From assembly GCA_002428285.1 (NCBI GenBank), contig DIVO01000039.1, forward strand, positions 1 through 13,112: a DNA stretch of 13,112 nt, written 5' to 3'. Origin of the DNA: Patescibacteria group bacterium UBA6130 (GTDB lineage Bacteria; Patescibacteriota; Microgenomatia; UBA12405; UBA6130). The notes beneath the pieces are model-generated. The model made no database searches. It had not been told where the DNA came from and saw only the letters and a program-made list of their open reading frames with translations. A program made the position numbers and the translations under genes. Below are positions 1 to 7,108 of this stretch, piece by piece. Position 1 is the stretch's first letter, and every line of letters starts with the position of its first letter.

Positions 1-119
1 AAACAGTTAAAACGATTGGAATTAAAGCCCGAAAAGAAATAGAACTATTTACCGATAAAAAAATATTCTTAAGACTTAATGTAATCACCGATCCTCACTG
101 GCCGGAAAAATATCTTTAA
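1..119 (+). CDS. era: C-terminal end of Era-like GTPase (partial, 5' end outside window)
   Basis: Reading from base 3, the frame encodes 38 residues and stops at TAA 117-119. The segment contains IGIKARKEIE followed by KKIFLRLNVI and ends DPHWPEKYL. This matches the C-terminal KH domain of Era, where an IGxxARxxIE helix is followed by a KKVxLxLxVKV strand and a tail with DW or similar. Era is a membrane-associated GTPase that binds the 3' end of 16S rRNA and assists 30S maturation. The GTPase domain is outside the window, so the call rests on this tail alone. The next gene starts about 100 bases downstream and appears to have its own promoter. Another KH-domain protein is the main alternative. 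Confidence 0.68.
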   Translation, partial: TVKTIGIKARKEIELFTDKKIFLRLNVITDPHWPEKYL

Positions 120-167
120 CTCTTTGGATATTTGTTTAAAAAGTTACTGTTATCTTGAAGAATTTTA

Positions 168-176
168 TGTTATAAA
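168..176 (+). promoter_or_regulatory. Candidate extended -10 promoter of the ABC-2 cassette
   Basis: The bases TGTTATAAA form an extended -10 element (TGN plus TATAAA) in the gap between the Era-like stop and the ABC ATPase start. A TTACTG at 144-149 lies too far away for a good -35, as expected for an extended -10 promoter that needs little -35. Transcription would begin near 183, giving a leader of about 40 bases. No SD is visible before the ATG at 223. Confidence 0.4.
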
Positions 177-222
177 ATAGACTGTTCAGATACAAAAAAT
201 ATAGAAATCTAACTTCTAAAAA

Positions 223-1137
223 ATGATTAAAGTAAGCAATCTTACAAAAACCTTTGGACAGATAAAAGCCGTAGATAATATCTCGTTCGAATTGAAACCA
301 AAAATTATTACCGGACTTTTAGGGCCAAACGGTGCAGGCAAAACAACAACCATGAGGATGCTGACAGGACTTGTTACTCCCGATAAAGGCAAAATATCTA
401 TAAATAACAAGGATATAAAAAAAGAACCGCTTGAAATCAAAAAAATGCTAGGGTATTTACCTGAAGAAAATCCTCTTTATTCTTTTCTGACAGTAAAAGA
501 GTATTTAAATTTTATCTCTGAAATAAAAGGAATTAAAAATACTAAGAAAGAGATAAATAAATATGTTCGTGATTTAGGGATTGATAAAGTTATGAATCAA
601 AAAATTGAAAATCTCTCCAAAGGATTTAAGCAAAGAGTGGGATTATCTGCTAGCCTTATGGGAAATCCTGATCTCTTAATTTTAGATGAAGCAACATCAG
701 GATTAGATCCCAATCAAAGAATAGAGATTAGAGATTATTTAAAAAAGATCAAAAAAACAATTTTGTTTTCTTCTCATATTTTAAGTGAGGTCCAACAAAT
801 TTGCGATGAAGTTATAATTATCAACGAGGGAAAAATAATTGCTCAAGGAAAAATTAATAAACTTTTAAAAGCTAAGCAGCAATTAAAAGTCGGTTTTAAA
901 AATACGACTAAAACCAAAGTCGAAAAAGAAATTAAATCCAATAAAGATATTGAATTCGAACTCTCCAAAGATAAAGGCATTATTTGGCTAACGATTTCCT
1001 CAAACAAAAAAATCGACCTGAGAAAGCCGGTATGGAAAATATCCGAAAAATTAGATGCCCAAATCTATCAAATGGAAGAAGAAAAACAGGATCTCGAAAA
1101 TATATTTAGCAGATTAACCAAAAGTAATGATGAATAA
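223..1137 (+). CDS. gldA: ABC-2 type transporter ATP-binding protein, GldA-like
   Basis: This 304-aa ABC ATPase powers the neighbouring permease. Visible motifs are Walker A GPNGAGKTT (residues 34-42), GYLPEENPLY at the Q-loop position (77-86), signature LSKGF (131-135, in place of LSGGQ), Walker B LLILDEA (151-157) with the D-loop SGLD, and the switch histidine H185. The GYLPE-NPLY form is characteristic of the GldA branch of DrrA/CcmA-type ATPases. After about residue 215 a lysine-rich C-terminal domain of roughly 90 residues follows, as is common in ABC-2 ATPases. The start is the first ATG after the predicted promoter; there is no clear SD. The stop overlaps the permease start by 11 bases, so the two are probably translated together. 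ABC ATPase is certain; the GldA label comes from motif and gene order. Confidence 0.93.
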   Translation: MIKVSNLTKTFGQIKAVDNISFELKPKIITGLLGPNGAGKTTTMRMLTGLVTPDKGKISINNKDIKKEPLEIKKMLGYLPEENPLYSFLTVKEYLNFISEIKGIKNTKKEINKYVRDLGIDKVMNQKIENLSKGFKQRVGLSASLMGNPDLLILDEATSGLDPNQRIEIRDYLKKIKKTILFSSHILSEVQQICDEVIIINEGKIIAQGKINKLLKAKQQLKVGFKNTTKTKVEKEIKSNKDIEFELSKDKGIIWLTISSNKKIDLRKPVWKISEKLDAQIYQMEEEKQDLENIFSRLTKSNDE

Positions 1138-1849
1138 TTTAATCCCCTTATATAAAAATGAATTAAAAAGATATTTCTACTCTACTGGAAATTATGTATT
1201 TATTGCTCTCTTTGGTTTAGTTAATAATTGGTTATTTTTTCAAAACTTTTTTCTTAACCAACAAGCAAGTCTTTCCGCTTTTTTCCAAAATTTGCCTTTC
1301 TTGTTATTATTTCTAATTCCCGCACTGGCAATGGGTCTGATGAGCGAAGAAAAAAACAAAGGCACATGGGAGATTCTGCTTTCTCTGCCGGTAAAAGAAG
1401 CAGAAATTATTCTTTCAAAATATTTGGCAGGATTTACTGTTGTAATCGCAAGTTTTTTGACAACTATTGCCCTGCCAATCACTGTTTACACTCACGGAAA
1501 CCCAAATATATCTGTAATTTTTACTGGATATCTAGGTGCCTTAATCCTATCAGCAAGTTACCTGGCATTAGGAGTATTCGTTTCGTCACTCACGAAACAA
1601 CAAACCATCAGCTTCTTAATTACATTCGCCGTGTTGTTTGTTAACGACATCTTTTCCCAAGACTACTTTTTATTGCGTCTGCCTTTGAGTTTTAGAGACG
1701 TAATTTCATCGCTAAGCTTAACGCCTTATTACAAAAACATCGTCAACGGACTAATCACTCTTAAAGGAATCGTTTTTATAATGACATGGATTATTACTTT
1801 TATAATCCTTTCCTACTTCCATCTGAAATCAAGAAAGGACAGCCGATGA
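1127..1849 (+). CDS. gldF: ABC-2 type permease, GldF-like
   Basis: This 240-aa integral membrane protein has about six hydrophobic segments (roughly residues 20-38, 56-73, 98-120, 130-153, 160-176 and 212-232). Between the second and third lies MSEEKNKGTWEILLSLPV (residues 72-89), the cytoplasmic signature of GldF/ABC-2 permeases (EE-x-GT-E-LL-PV). It probably dimerises and pairs with the ATPase encoded immediately upstream. The start overlaps the ATPase gene by 11 bases at two tandem ATG codons (1127 and 1130), and the stop overlaps the next gene as ATGA. In Flavobacterium GldF belongs to a gliding and secretion-related complex. The same module occurs in non-gliding bacteria with unknown cargo, so gliding should not be inferred. 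Confidence 0.88.
   Translation: MMNNLIPLYKNELKRYFYSTGNYVFIALFGLVNNWLFFQNFFLNQQASLSAFFQNLPFLLLFLIPALAMGLMSEEKNKGTWEILLSLPVKEAEIILSKYLAGFTVVIASFLTTIALPITVYTHGNPNISVIFTGYLGALILSASYLALGVFVSSLTKQQTISFLITFAVLFVNDIFSQDYFLLRLPLSFRDVISSLSLTPYYKNIVNGLITLKGIVFIMTWIITFIILSYFHLKSRKDSR
1834..1839 (+). promoter_or_regulatory. Shine-Dalgarno that sets the GldG-like start
   Basis: AAAGGA lies 6 bases before the ATG at 1846. It supports that ATG over an in-frame ATG 60 bases upstream at 1786, which would lie inside the permease gene and add 20 residues not expected for the family. Confidence 0.55.
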
Positions 1850-3426
1850 AAATAATCAAAGAATTCTTTACAAAGGAAAAAAACAAAGGCATGCTTACCG
1901 CTTTAAATGTTTTGATAATAGTCATATTGATAAACATCCTTGTTTCTTTTTCACATTTTAAAATTGATCTTTCACCTAATAAAATTCACTCAATTTCTCC
2001 CGCTACCAAAAAAATAATTAAAGAAGTTGATGATATTGTAGAAATTAAAGTTTTCATTTCCGAAGAACTACCCCCACAAATCTCTCCCCTAAAAGAGGAG
2101 CTTCTTTCTTTACTGCAAAATTATAAAGATGTCTCAAATGACAAAATAATCATCAAAAGAGCTGATCCTAACAAAGATTCACAAGCAAAACAAGATGCTA
2201 CTAAATTAGGAATCCAGCCGATGCAATTTTCAACCGTTGAAAGTGACAAACTCGAAGTGGCAAATGGCTATTTTGCCTTAAGCGTATCGCACAAAGATGA
2301 GGTTGAAGTAATTCAAGCTCTCCAAAACCTACAAAATTTGGAATATTATCTAACTTCTTCAATTAAAAAAGTTTCATCAGGTGAGATTAAAAAAATAGGA
2401 ATGACCAACGCCGATCCTGATCCCCTAACAGGAAGCCAGCCGCTTATTGCCCAGGGGATTGAGCAATCATATAGTTTTAATCCAATTAATCTGGAATCAG
2501 AAACATACGATTTAGATTCCATAGATGTTTTAATTATCAACAATCCTATCGATGAACTTTCTCAGAATGCCCAAGTATATATAGATCAATTTATTCAATC
2601 TGGAAAAGGTGTCATAATTTTTTACGACCAATTCAATATTAACAATCAACTTCAAGCTACACCAAATACAAGCAACATTATAGAGATAATTAATCATTAT
2701 GGTTTTGAGGTTCAAAACAAAATGATTCTGGATTCATCTGCCGTTGTTGCCGGTTTTAGAAGCGCTGACAGTTCTTCGTTTTACACCCTATACCCTTTCT
2801 GGATAAAAACTACTCAACAAGGTTTAAACTCTGATTATTCTTTTACTTCTGGAATTAATACTCTGGTTTTTAATTGGACTTCACCTTTAGTTCTTACAAA
2901 AGATGCGAATTATTTAGTTAAAACAACTGATCAGGCATGGATTGATCAATTAGAAACTCCAAATTTGGATCCCACAAGAAAATACTCTCAAGCCGATGTC
3001 AAAGAAACCGGATCCAAGGTGATTGCAGGCGTTCAGCAAAACAAAATTGAATCTTTATTTTCAAACGACAACCTGTCAAAAAGTGTTTTTCAATCCATAA
3101 ACAAGGAAAAACTGGTTTCAGGAGAAAATAATCTAAGACTAGTCGTTGTCGCCGATGCCGATTTCATAAGCGACAACACACTTATGAATAATCAGGAAAA
3201 TTATGTTTTTGCCATGAATACAATCGACTTTTTAGCACTCGAAAGCGATCTTTCATCAATAAGATCAAAAGCTCTTTCGGTGTATCCTCTAAAAAATATC
3301 GAAGACAGTCAAAAACAGATAATTAGGATTGCCGGACTACTCTCACCTATTCTTATATCAGGAATCCTGTTTGGAGGAGTTTATTTTTATCGCAAAAAAT
3401 ATATAAATTCATCACAAACAAAATGA
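1846..3426 (+). CDS. gldG: GldG-like auxiliary protein of ABC transporter (PF09822-type)
   Basis: This 526-aa protein has a cytoplasmic N-tail, a transmembrane segment at about residues 18-36, a long extracytoplasmic region, and a second transmembrane segment near the C-terminus (about 492-516) followed by a basic tail. Just after the first helix come DLSPNKIHSISPATKKIIKE and then a predicted thioredoxin-like stretch (VEIKVFISEELPP), the standard opening of GldG/ABC_transp_aux proteins (D-T-xx-Y-SLS-xTKxxL, then VxVxxxxS). Later, IDVLIINNP and VIIFYDQFN resemble the Rossmann-like part of the family. It is coupled to the permease by an ATGA overlap and to the next gene by another ATGA at 3423-3426. 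It probably forms the extracytoplasmic part of the complex; its cargo is unknown. Confidence 0.83.
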   Translation: MKIIKEFFTKEKNKGMLTALNVLIIVILINILVSFSHFKIDLSPNKIHSISPATKKIIKEVDDIVEIKVFISEELPPQISPLKEELLSLLQNYKDVSNDKIIIKRADPNKDSQAKQDATKLGIQPMQFSTVESDKLEVANGYFALSVSHKDEVEVIQALQNLQNLEYYLTSSIKKVSSGEIKKIGMTNADPDPLTGSQPLIAQGIEQSYSFNPINLESETYDLDSIDVLIINNPIDELSQNAQVYIDQFIQSGKGVIIFYDQFNINNQLQATPNTSNIIEIINHYGFEVQNKMILDSSAVVAGFRSADSSSFYTLYPFWIKTTQQGLNSDYSFTSGINTLVFNWTSPLVLTKDANYLVKTTDQAWIDQLETPNLDPTRKYSQADVKETGSKVIAGVQQNKIESLFSNDNLSKSVFQSINKEKLVSGENNLRLVVVADADFISDNTLMNNQENYVFAMNTIDFLALESDLSSIRSKALSVYPLKNIEDSQKQIIRIAGLLSPILISGILFGGVYFYRKKYINSSQTK

Positions 3427-4304
3427 TAATGATGAAAGACAAAAACCTATCAATGACAACCGGTTTAATTTTATTGCTTGTTATCGGAATTGGTATTTTC
3501 TATTTTAAATCCAGACCGTCGGAAAAAAATGGTAGTCAAATTGATAAAGAATATATTAATAAAATCGTAATTGAAAGTTCACAAGAAAAAATTATTCTCA
3601 AAAAAAATGGAGGATGGGTAATTGAAAGCAGTAATAATATTCCGGCAAATTCCTCTAAAGTTGATTTACTGCTTGACTCACTAAAAGAGATAAACAGATC
3701 CGAATTGGTCTCAAAAAATCCAGATAACTTTCCCGAATATGGTATTAACGATCAGTCTCCAAAAATTATTCTATACCAAAACGAAAAAGAATTTGAGGTG
3801 GTTGTAGGAGATATTTCTTTCAATAGAGCCGGTAATTTTGTGAAATATAAAAATGGACAAGTTCATCTGATATCGAGTTATTTAAAAAACAGAATTGAAG
3901 ATACGGTTTGGGAAAACAGAAGCGTATTTTCTTTCATTCCCAGCTCTGTTCAATCTCTTTCAATCGAATATAAGGACAAAAATCAAGAGTTCATAAAAGA
4001 AGACGATCAATGGCAGACTGACATAAAAGTAAATCTTGAAAATATAGATAAATTTCTTTCAAAATTAACTTCACTTACTGCCATTAATATTTTCACTTTG
4101 GAGGAAAAAGGAGAAGAATTTGAAACCCAGGATAAAATTAAAGTAACTCTAAAAATTGAGGATAAGAATACTATCTTTTATTGTGGCAAGAATTCGCAAT
4201 TATTAAAAAGAGAGGATTCTCCTTTTATTTACGAAATAAACTCCAGCGACAAAGCAGAAGTTTACGATTTGATTAAAAATATTACTCCGGCTTACTTTCT
4301 CTGA
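3423..4304 (+). CDS. DUF4340-like membrane-anchored protein
   Basis: This 293-aa protein has one N-terminal hydrophobic segment (about residues 11-28) and a hydrophilic extracytoplasmic remainder. The region after the anchor reads as DUF4340: a strand of the type INKIVIESSQEKIILKK, then GGWVIE, then an N-x-P-A-xxxKVDxLLDSL helix, an LVSKNPDNFPEYGI segment, and a later EFEVVVGD strand. DUF4340 proteins commonly follow GldF/GldG-type genes, which fits the ATGA overlap here. In-frame ATGs at 3429 and 3432 are alternative starts and would change only the first residues. It closes the four-gene cassette and converges with the minus-strand membrane protein, overlapping it by 13 bases. Its biochemical role is unknown. 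Confidence 0.78.
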   Translation: MIMMKDKNLSMTTGLILLLVIGIGIFYFKSRPSEKNGSQIDKEYINKIVIESSQEKIILKKNGGWVIESSNNIPANSSKVDLLLDSLKEINRSELVSKNPDNFPEYGINDQSPKIILYQNEKEFEVVVGDISFNRAGNFVKYKNGQVHLISSYLKNRIEDTVWENRSVFSFIPSSVQSLSIEYKDKNQEFIKEDDQWQTDIKVNLENIDKFLSKLTSLTAINIFTLEEKGEEFETQDKIKVTLKIEDKNTIFYCGKNSQLLKREDSPFIYEINSSDKAEVYDLIKNITPAYFL

Positions 4305-4681
4305 ATACTCTTCTTAAAACCTTTAAGAAATAAAGCAATATATATCATCGCCCAGCCCACAAGATAAAAAAGAATCGGGAACACTTCACCAATAAGAATA
4401 TTCAGCCAGCGTTGAAGACGGTAATGAGGCTCAGCCGTAATCAAAGAGTTAATAGTCTGTTCTCTTAATCCGGCAACAATATGCTTGTCATATTCATAAC
4501 TAAAAGTTAATAAGGCAAATCCGATAGACAAAAACACGGCAAATCTTGAGGGAGATTTTATAGCTAAATATAAACTTAATAAAAGCCCAAAAAAATAGGC
4601 AAACACAATATAGTTATGAACAAACAAAGCATAAATTGTATGAATAACATTCTGTTGAAGCTCTAATCCTGTCGGTGTCAT
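4292..4681 (-). CDS. Small hypothetical integral membrane protein
   Basis: I do not recognise this 129-aa protein. It has about four hydrophobic stretches: roughly residues 13-42 (possibly two adjacent helices, including VFAYFFGLLLSLYLAI), 46-62, and 92-120 (ILIGEVFPILFYLVGWAMIYIALFL). Between the middle and last segments is a polar loop containing YEYDKHIV and EPHYRLQRW. The C-terminus is strongly basic (KGFKKSIQRK), which suggests a cytoplasmic tail. Its ATG overlaps the stop of the 452-aa protein gene as ATGA (4678-4681), so it is probably translated with it and may anchor or serve the same process. Its 3' end overlaps the convergent DUF4340 gene by 13 bases. Confidence 0.7.
   Translation of the reverse strand: MTPTGLELQQNVIHTIYALFVHNYIVFAYFFGLLLSLYLAIKSPSRFAVFLSIGFALLTFSYEYDKHIVAGLREQTINSLITAEPHYRLQRWLNILIGEVFPILFYLVGWAMIYIALFLKGFKKSIQRK
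4311..4329 (+). terminator. Possible AT-rich terminator hairpin between convergent genes
   Basis: A perfect 8-bp inverted repeat, TTCTTAAA and TTTAAGAA with a 3-base loop, begins 7 bases after the DUF4340 stop. It also lies inside the last codons of the convergent minus-strand gene. There is no strong following U-tract and the stem is almost all A-T, so the terminator reading is weak. Confidence 0.22.
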
Positions 4682-6036
4682 CTAATTATTTTATCAAACA
4701 AACTCCAAAAATTAATTTTTTGATATCTAATATGTTGTGTTAGACAGTGCGGAGACAAATATGAAGTAAAAGTCTTTAACCAATCGGGAATGTAATCAAT
4801 TTCGATTTTCTTTTCAAACCAATACCCCGCCGCTTCCATTAATCCTTTAGAGCCAATTACATCTAATGGCGCAATTCTGATAATAAATTTTTTATTCTTC
4901 TTTTTGGCAAAAACTCCATATCCCATTCCGGGTCGAAGAACAACCTTCTCCTTAGAAACAAAAGAACAAATATCTCCTTCAGCATCAATGACTAAAGCCT
5001 TTTCCAACTCCTGAAATTCTTTACCTGTAATTTTAATCCTATAAAAATTAGATATTCTAAAAAGATTTCTTCTCAGCAATTCTTTGGCATTATCTAAATC
5101 TCTTTCCGACCCAATTAATATCAAATCGTCAAGCGCTTTTTCTACTTGCGATACGTTGTCAATGGTAATAAATTCATTCAAAGAGGAGATAAACTTGTTC
5201 CCATCTTCATAAAAAGAATGAATTAGAGCAATTTGAAGTTTATACAAAACTCTGTCTAATTCATAAAACATTTTCCAGAGTTTTTTAAAAGTGTCTTCTG
5301 AAACTTTGTCAGCCGGACATGTCAATTCAATTCCTCTTTCGTCGAAATTAACATCAAAACCTTTGAAAAGTCTTTTTTTAAGTTTGCCTTTACTCAAAAA
5401 CATTTTAAACAATAATTTAGAAAAATCCGTTGCCGACACTAAATTCAAATCTTTTTTATCAATTTTTATCTCATTCATTTGGCTTTCAGGAAGCATGTGA
5501 AGATAATGAGAATGAAAAACACGAACAGACTGACCACCAGCGTAATACCTTCCATCTTCATCTTTAATAAAGGAAAAGGGGGTTGAATTATAGCCAAAAG
5601 CAAAATCTCCCTCTACCTGCTTGCCATATTTATTGAATAATTTGTATAAAAGAGAGGTCACTTTTGTTAGAGCCAAAAAATCATCATTCTTTAAAAAAGA
5701 TAAACAAGGAACAAATCTTTCGGAAAGGCTCCATAATTGAAAATGAGGATATTTTTCTGGAAGATAACTTCTTTTAGGAAACACCAACGCCCAAGAATTT
5801 TTTACCTGATCTGAATCAATTGTATTGCCATCAATCTTAAAAAAACATTCCAAAATCAGCTTTTTGGCATCATTGATTTTAAACAGTCCAACTATTTCGT
5901 TGCAGATTTTCTGACGAAGAAATTTTGGCTGAAGTGAACTCCATGGATCAAGAAATTTACTTTTAAGTTCTTCAGACTCATGAGAGTCTTTGAGATTATA
6001 TATGGTTCTGGGAAATCCTAAAACTTTTACTTTCAT
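4678..6036 (-). CDS. Hypothetical 452-aa protein with possible HIT/GalT-like motif
   Basis: This is a long intact frame with no family I can name. Residues 82-180 resemble the layout of HIT-superfamily nucleotidyl transferases/hydrolases: WALVFPKR, then PHFQLWSLSERFVPCLSFL, a helix with the D-D-F-L-A-L pattern, then FGYNSTP (147-153), AGGQS (166-170) and HSHYLH-MLPE (175-184). HIT enzymes have an N-x-G, then A-G-Q-S, then H-x-H-x-H, then LP order. Here the spacing after QSV is longer and the triad reads H-x-H-x-x-H, so this is a remote resemblance, not an assignment. The remaining ~270 residues show no motif I know; RPGMGYGVF (368-376) near the C-terminus is notable. The gene starts in an ATGA overlap with the DUF167 gene and ends in another with the membrane protein gene. 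A plausible activity is nucleotide phosphorolysis, transfer or hydrolysis; this is unproven. Confidence 0.7.
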   Translation of the reverse strand: MKVKVLGFPRTIYNLKDSHESEELKSKFLDPWSSLQPKFLRQKICNEIVGLFKINDAKKLILECFFKIDGNTIDSDQVKNSWALVFPKRSYLPEKYPHFQLWSLSERFVPCLSFLKNDDFLALTKVTSLLYKLFNKYGKQVEGDFAFGYNSTPFSFIKDEDGRYYAGGQSVRVFHSHYLHMLPESQMNEIKIDKKDLNLVSATDFSKLLFKMFLSKGKLKKRLFKGFDVNFDERGIELTCPADKVSEDTFKKLWKMFYELDRVLYKLQIALIHSFYEDGNKFISSLNEFITIDNVSQVEKALDDLILIGSERDLDNAKELLRRNLFRISNFYRIKITGKEFQELEKALVIDAEGDICSFVSKEKVVLRPGMGYGVFAKKKNKKFIIRIAPLDVIGSKGLMEAAGYWFEKKIEIDYIPDWLKTFTSYLSPHCLTQHIRYQKINFWSLFDKIIR

Positions 6037-6281
6037 TCGTCTATTATTACTCTTTTTGACTTGGATTTTCCACCTTTATCAATAAATAATTTTGATTTAG
6101 GAATCTCAAAATATTTTGATAAAACTTCAATCAGCTGTTTGTTAGCTTTGCCCTTGATCGGCTTAGAAGTTAAATAGACCTTCAGACCACTATCAATTTT
6201 CACAACTTTAGTTTCTTTTGAGCCAGTCTTAACTTGGATATCAATTTTCACTTTGAACTTAAAAATGATAAAATAATCCAC
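6033..6281 (-). CDS. DUF167 (YggU/UPF0235) family protein
   Basis: This protein is 82 aa from the GTG at 6281, or 72 aa from an in-frame GTG at 6251. The core matches DUF167: IDIQVKTGSKETKV, then LKVYLTSKPIKGKANKQLIEVLSKYF, then IPKSKLFIDKGGKSKSKRVII. The KGKAN-xx-LIE and GxxSxxKxxxI elements are the family hallmarks. The shorter start gives a normal family N-terminus (MKIDIQVK) and leaves the tRNA promoter outside the gene, so it may be the true one; neither start has a visible SD. The function of DUF167 is unknown; the fold is small alpha/beta. It leads a coupled minus-strand operon with the 452-aa protein (ATGA overlap at 6033-6036). Confidence 0.82.
   Translation of the reverse strand: MDYFIIFKFKVKIDIQVKTGSKETKVVKIDSGLKVYLTSKPIKGKANKQLIEVLSKYFEIPKSKLFIDKGGKSKSKRVIIDE
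6266..6274 (+). promoter_or_regulatory. Candidate extended -10 promoter of tRNA-Gln
   Basis: TGATAAAAT is an extended -10 (TGN plus TAAAAT). A TTTTCA at 6245-6250, 18 bases upstream, could act as a weak -35. The predicted start, near 6281, is 7-8 bases before the mature tRNA 5' end. The element overlaps the first codons of the divergent DUF167 gene if that gene uses its longer GTG start. Confidence 0.45.
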
Positions 6282-6288
6282 CCAATTA

Positions 6289-6359
6289 TGCGGAGTGATG
6301 TAATGGTAGCATGTCGCTCTCTGAAAGCGAAAATCTAGGTTCGAATCCTAGCTCCGCAA
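6289..6359 (+). tRNA. trnQ: tRNA-Gln (anticodon CUG)
   Basis: The 71-base cloverleaf folds completely. The acceptor stem is TGCGGAG/CTCCGCA (6289-6295 with 6352-6358), the D stem ATGT/GCAT, the anticodon stem TCGCT/AGCGA with loop CTCTGAA, and the T stem CTAGG/CCTAG with loop TTCGAAT. The anticodon at 6321-6323 is CTG, which reads CAG. The first pair is U1-A72, the weak pair typical of bacterial tRNA-Gln and used as an identity element, which supports the reading. The discriminator is A at 6359. CCA is not encoded, so a CCA-adding enzyme is required. The anticodon loop has U33 and A37. The variable loop has 4 bases. Confidence 0.95.
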
Positions 6360-6447
6360 CAAAGTTTACCCAAAAGATGGTTATAAAATCTTTCAGATAA
6401 TAAATATTTATAAAAATAAGCAGAGCTTGTTTTTCCAAACTACGTTT

Positions 6448-6928
6448 ATGAAAATAACAAAAGCTACAGTTGAATCAAGCGGAGTGGTTTATAAACTCAG
6501 ATATTCCGACCATGATGGTTTTGATCATTTACCTTATAAACAGTGCAAACAGGTTTATGGAGTCTGTTTTTATAATGACAATATGGTTGTTGTTTATTCA
6601 ACAAATGATAGAAAAGGCAACATCTGGAATTTGCCTGGTGGGACTAAAGAGAAAGGTGAAACATATGAACGAACTCTCATTCGGGAAATTCAGGAGGAAA
6701 CCAATATGCGTGTTTTAAAGTACTTGCCTGTTGGCGTGCAAAAAGTAGTTAACCCTGATAGATCTATTGACTACCAACTTCGCTATGCGGCACTAGTTGA
6801 ACCAATTGGAGAATTTGAATCTGACCCTGATGGAGATATCCAAAAAATACTTTGACTGGGGTGAAATTGGAGACAGAATAGTTGCTCGTGCTTTGAAGCT
6901 TCGGACAAATTTAAAAGCTCAACTTTAA
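6448..6928 (+). pseudogene. NUDIX hydrolase, frameshifted near the 3' end
   Basis: From the ATG at 6448 (an in-frame TTG lies at 6427) the frame encodes 135 residues. A NUDIX box is at residues 65-86: G65, E71, R79-E80 and E83-E84, in the G-x5-E-x7-REuxEE pattern, with N86 where G is usual. NUDIX enzymes hydrolyse nucleoside diphosphates linked to a second group, using a metal held by these acids. The frame stops at 6853-6855 soon after a run of six A (6842-6847). Removing one A continues it as QKYFDWGEIGDRIVARALKL and on to TAA 6926-6928, a natural-looking helical C-terminus. The catalytic box is intact, so the short product could keep some activity. A sequencing error, true mutation or slippage at the A run would all look the same. 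Confidence 0.8.
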
Positions 6929-7106
6929 TAATCTAAAAATAGATCGCCTTTTCTTATTTTCAATTAAGAACTTGGTTGATGGTGAAGCAGAGATTCACTA
7001 TTTCGAAGGAACCTGGCAAACAATTAAAGAAGATGGCGTTTATAAAATGTTGAAGAGTAAAATATTAGAAGTAGAAAATCCCGGTTGGGATTGGTTCTAT
7101 GAATAA
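6915..7106 (+). other. Short orphan reading frame, possible gene remnant
   Basis: In a third frame, directly after the NUDIX end, codons are open from 6915 to TAA 7104-7106 and have a protein-like composition. The product includes VDGEAEIHYFEGTWQTI and then VYKMLKSKILEVENPGWDWFYE. There is no ATG upstream of the conserved-looking part. A TTG at 6972 would give 44 aa, so this may be the C-terminal remnant of a larger gene or a small gene with a TTG start. The tryptophan- and acid-rich sequence does not look random, but I do not recognise a family. It ends 2 bases before the ATG of the next small gene, which suggests they were once co-transcribed. Confidence 0.4.
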
Positions 7107-7108
7107 AT

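Noticed and set aside
120..160. Terminator after the Era-like gene (AACTCTTT ... AAAAAGTT)
   Set aside because: The stem has a mismatch and a long loop, and no U-tract follows.
1786..1845. A longer N-terminus for the GldG-like protein
   Set aside because: The extra 20 codons lie wholly inside the permease gene, while the ATG at 1846 has an SD and an ATGA junction.
6335..6359. tRNA 3' end as an attachment site with a downstream direct repeat
   Set aside because: I found no second copy of the T-arm/acceptor sequence and no integrase in the window.
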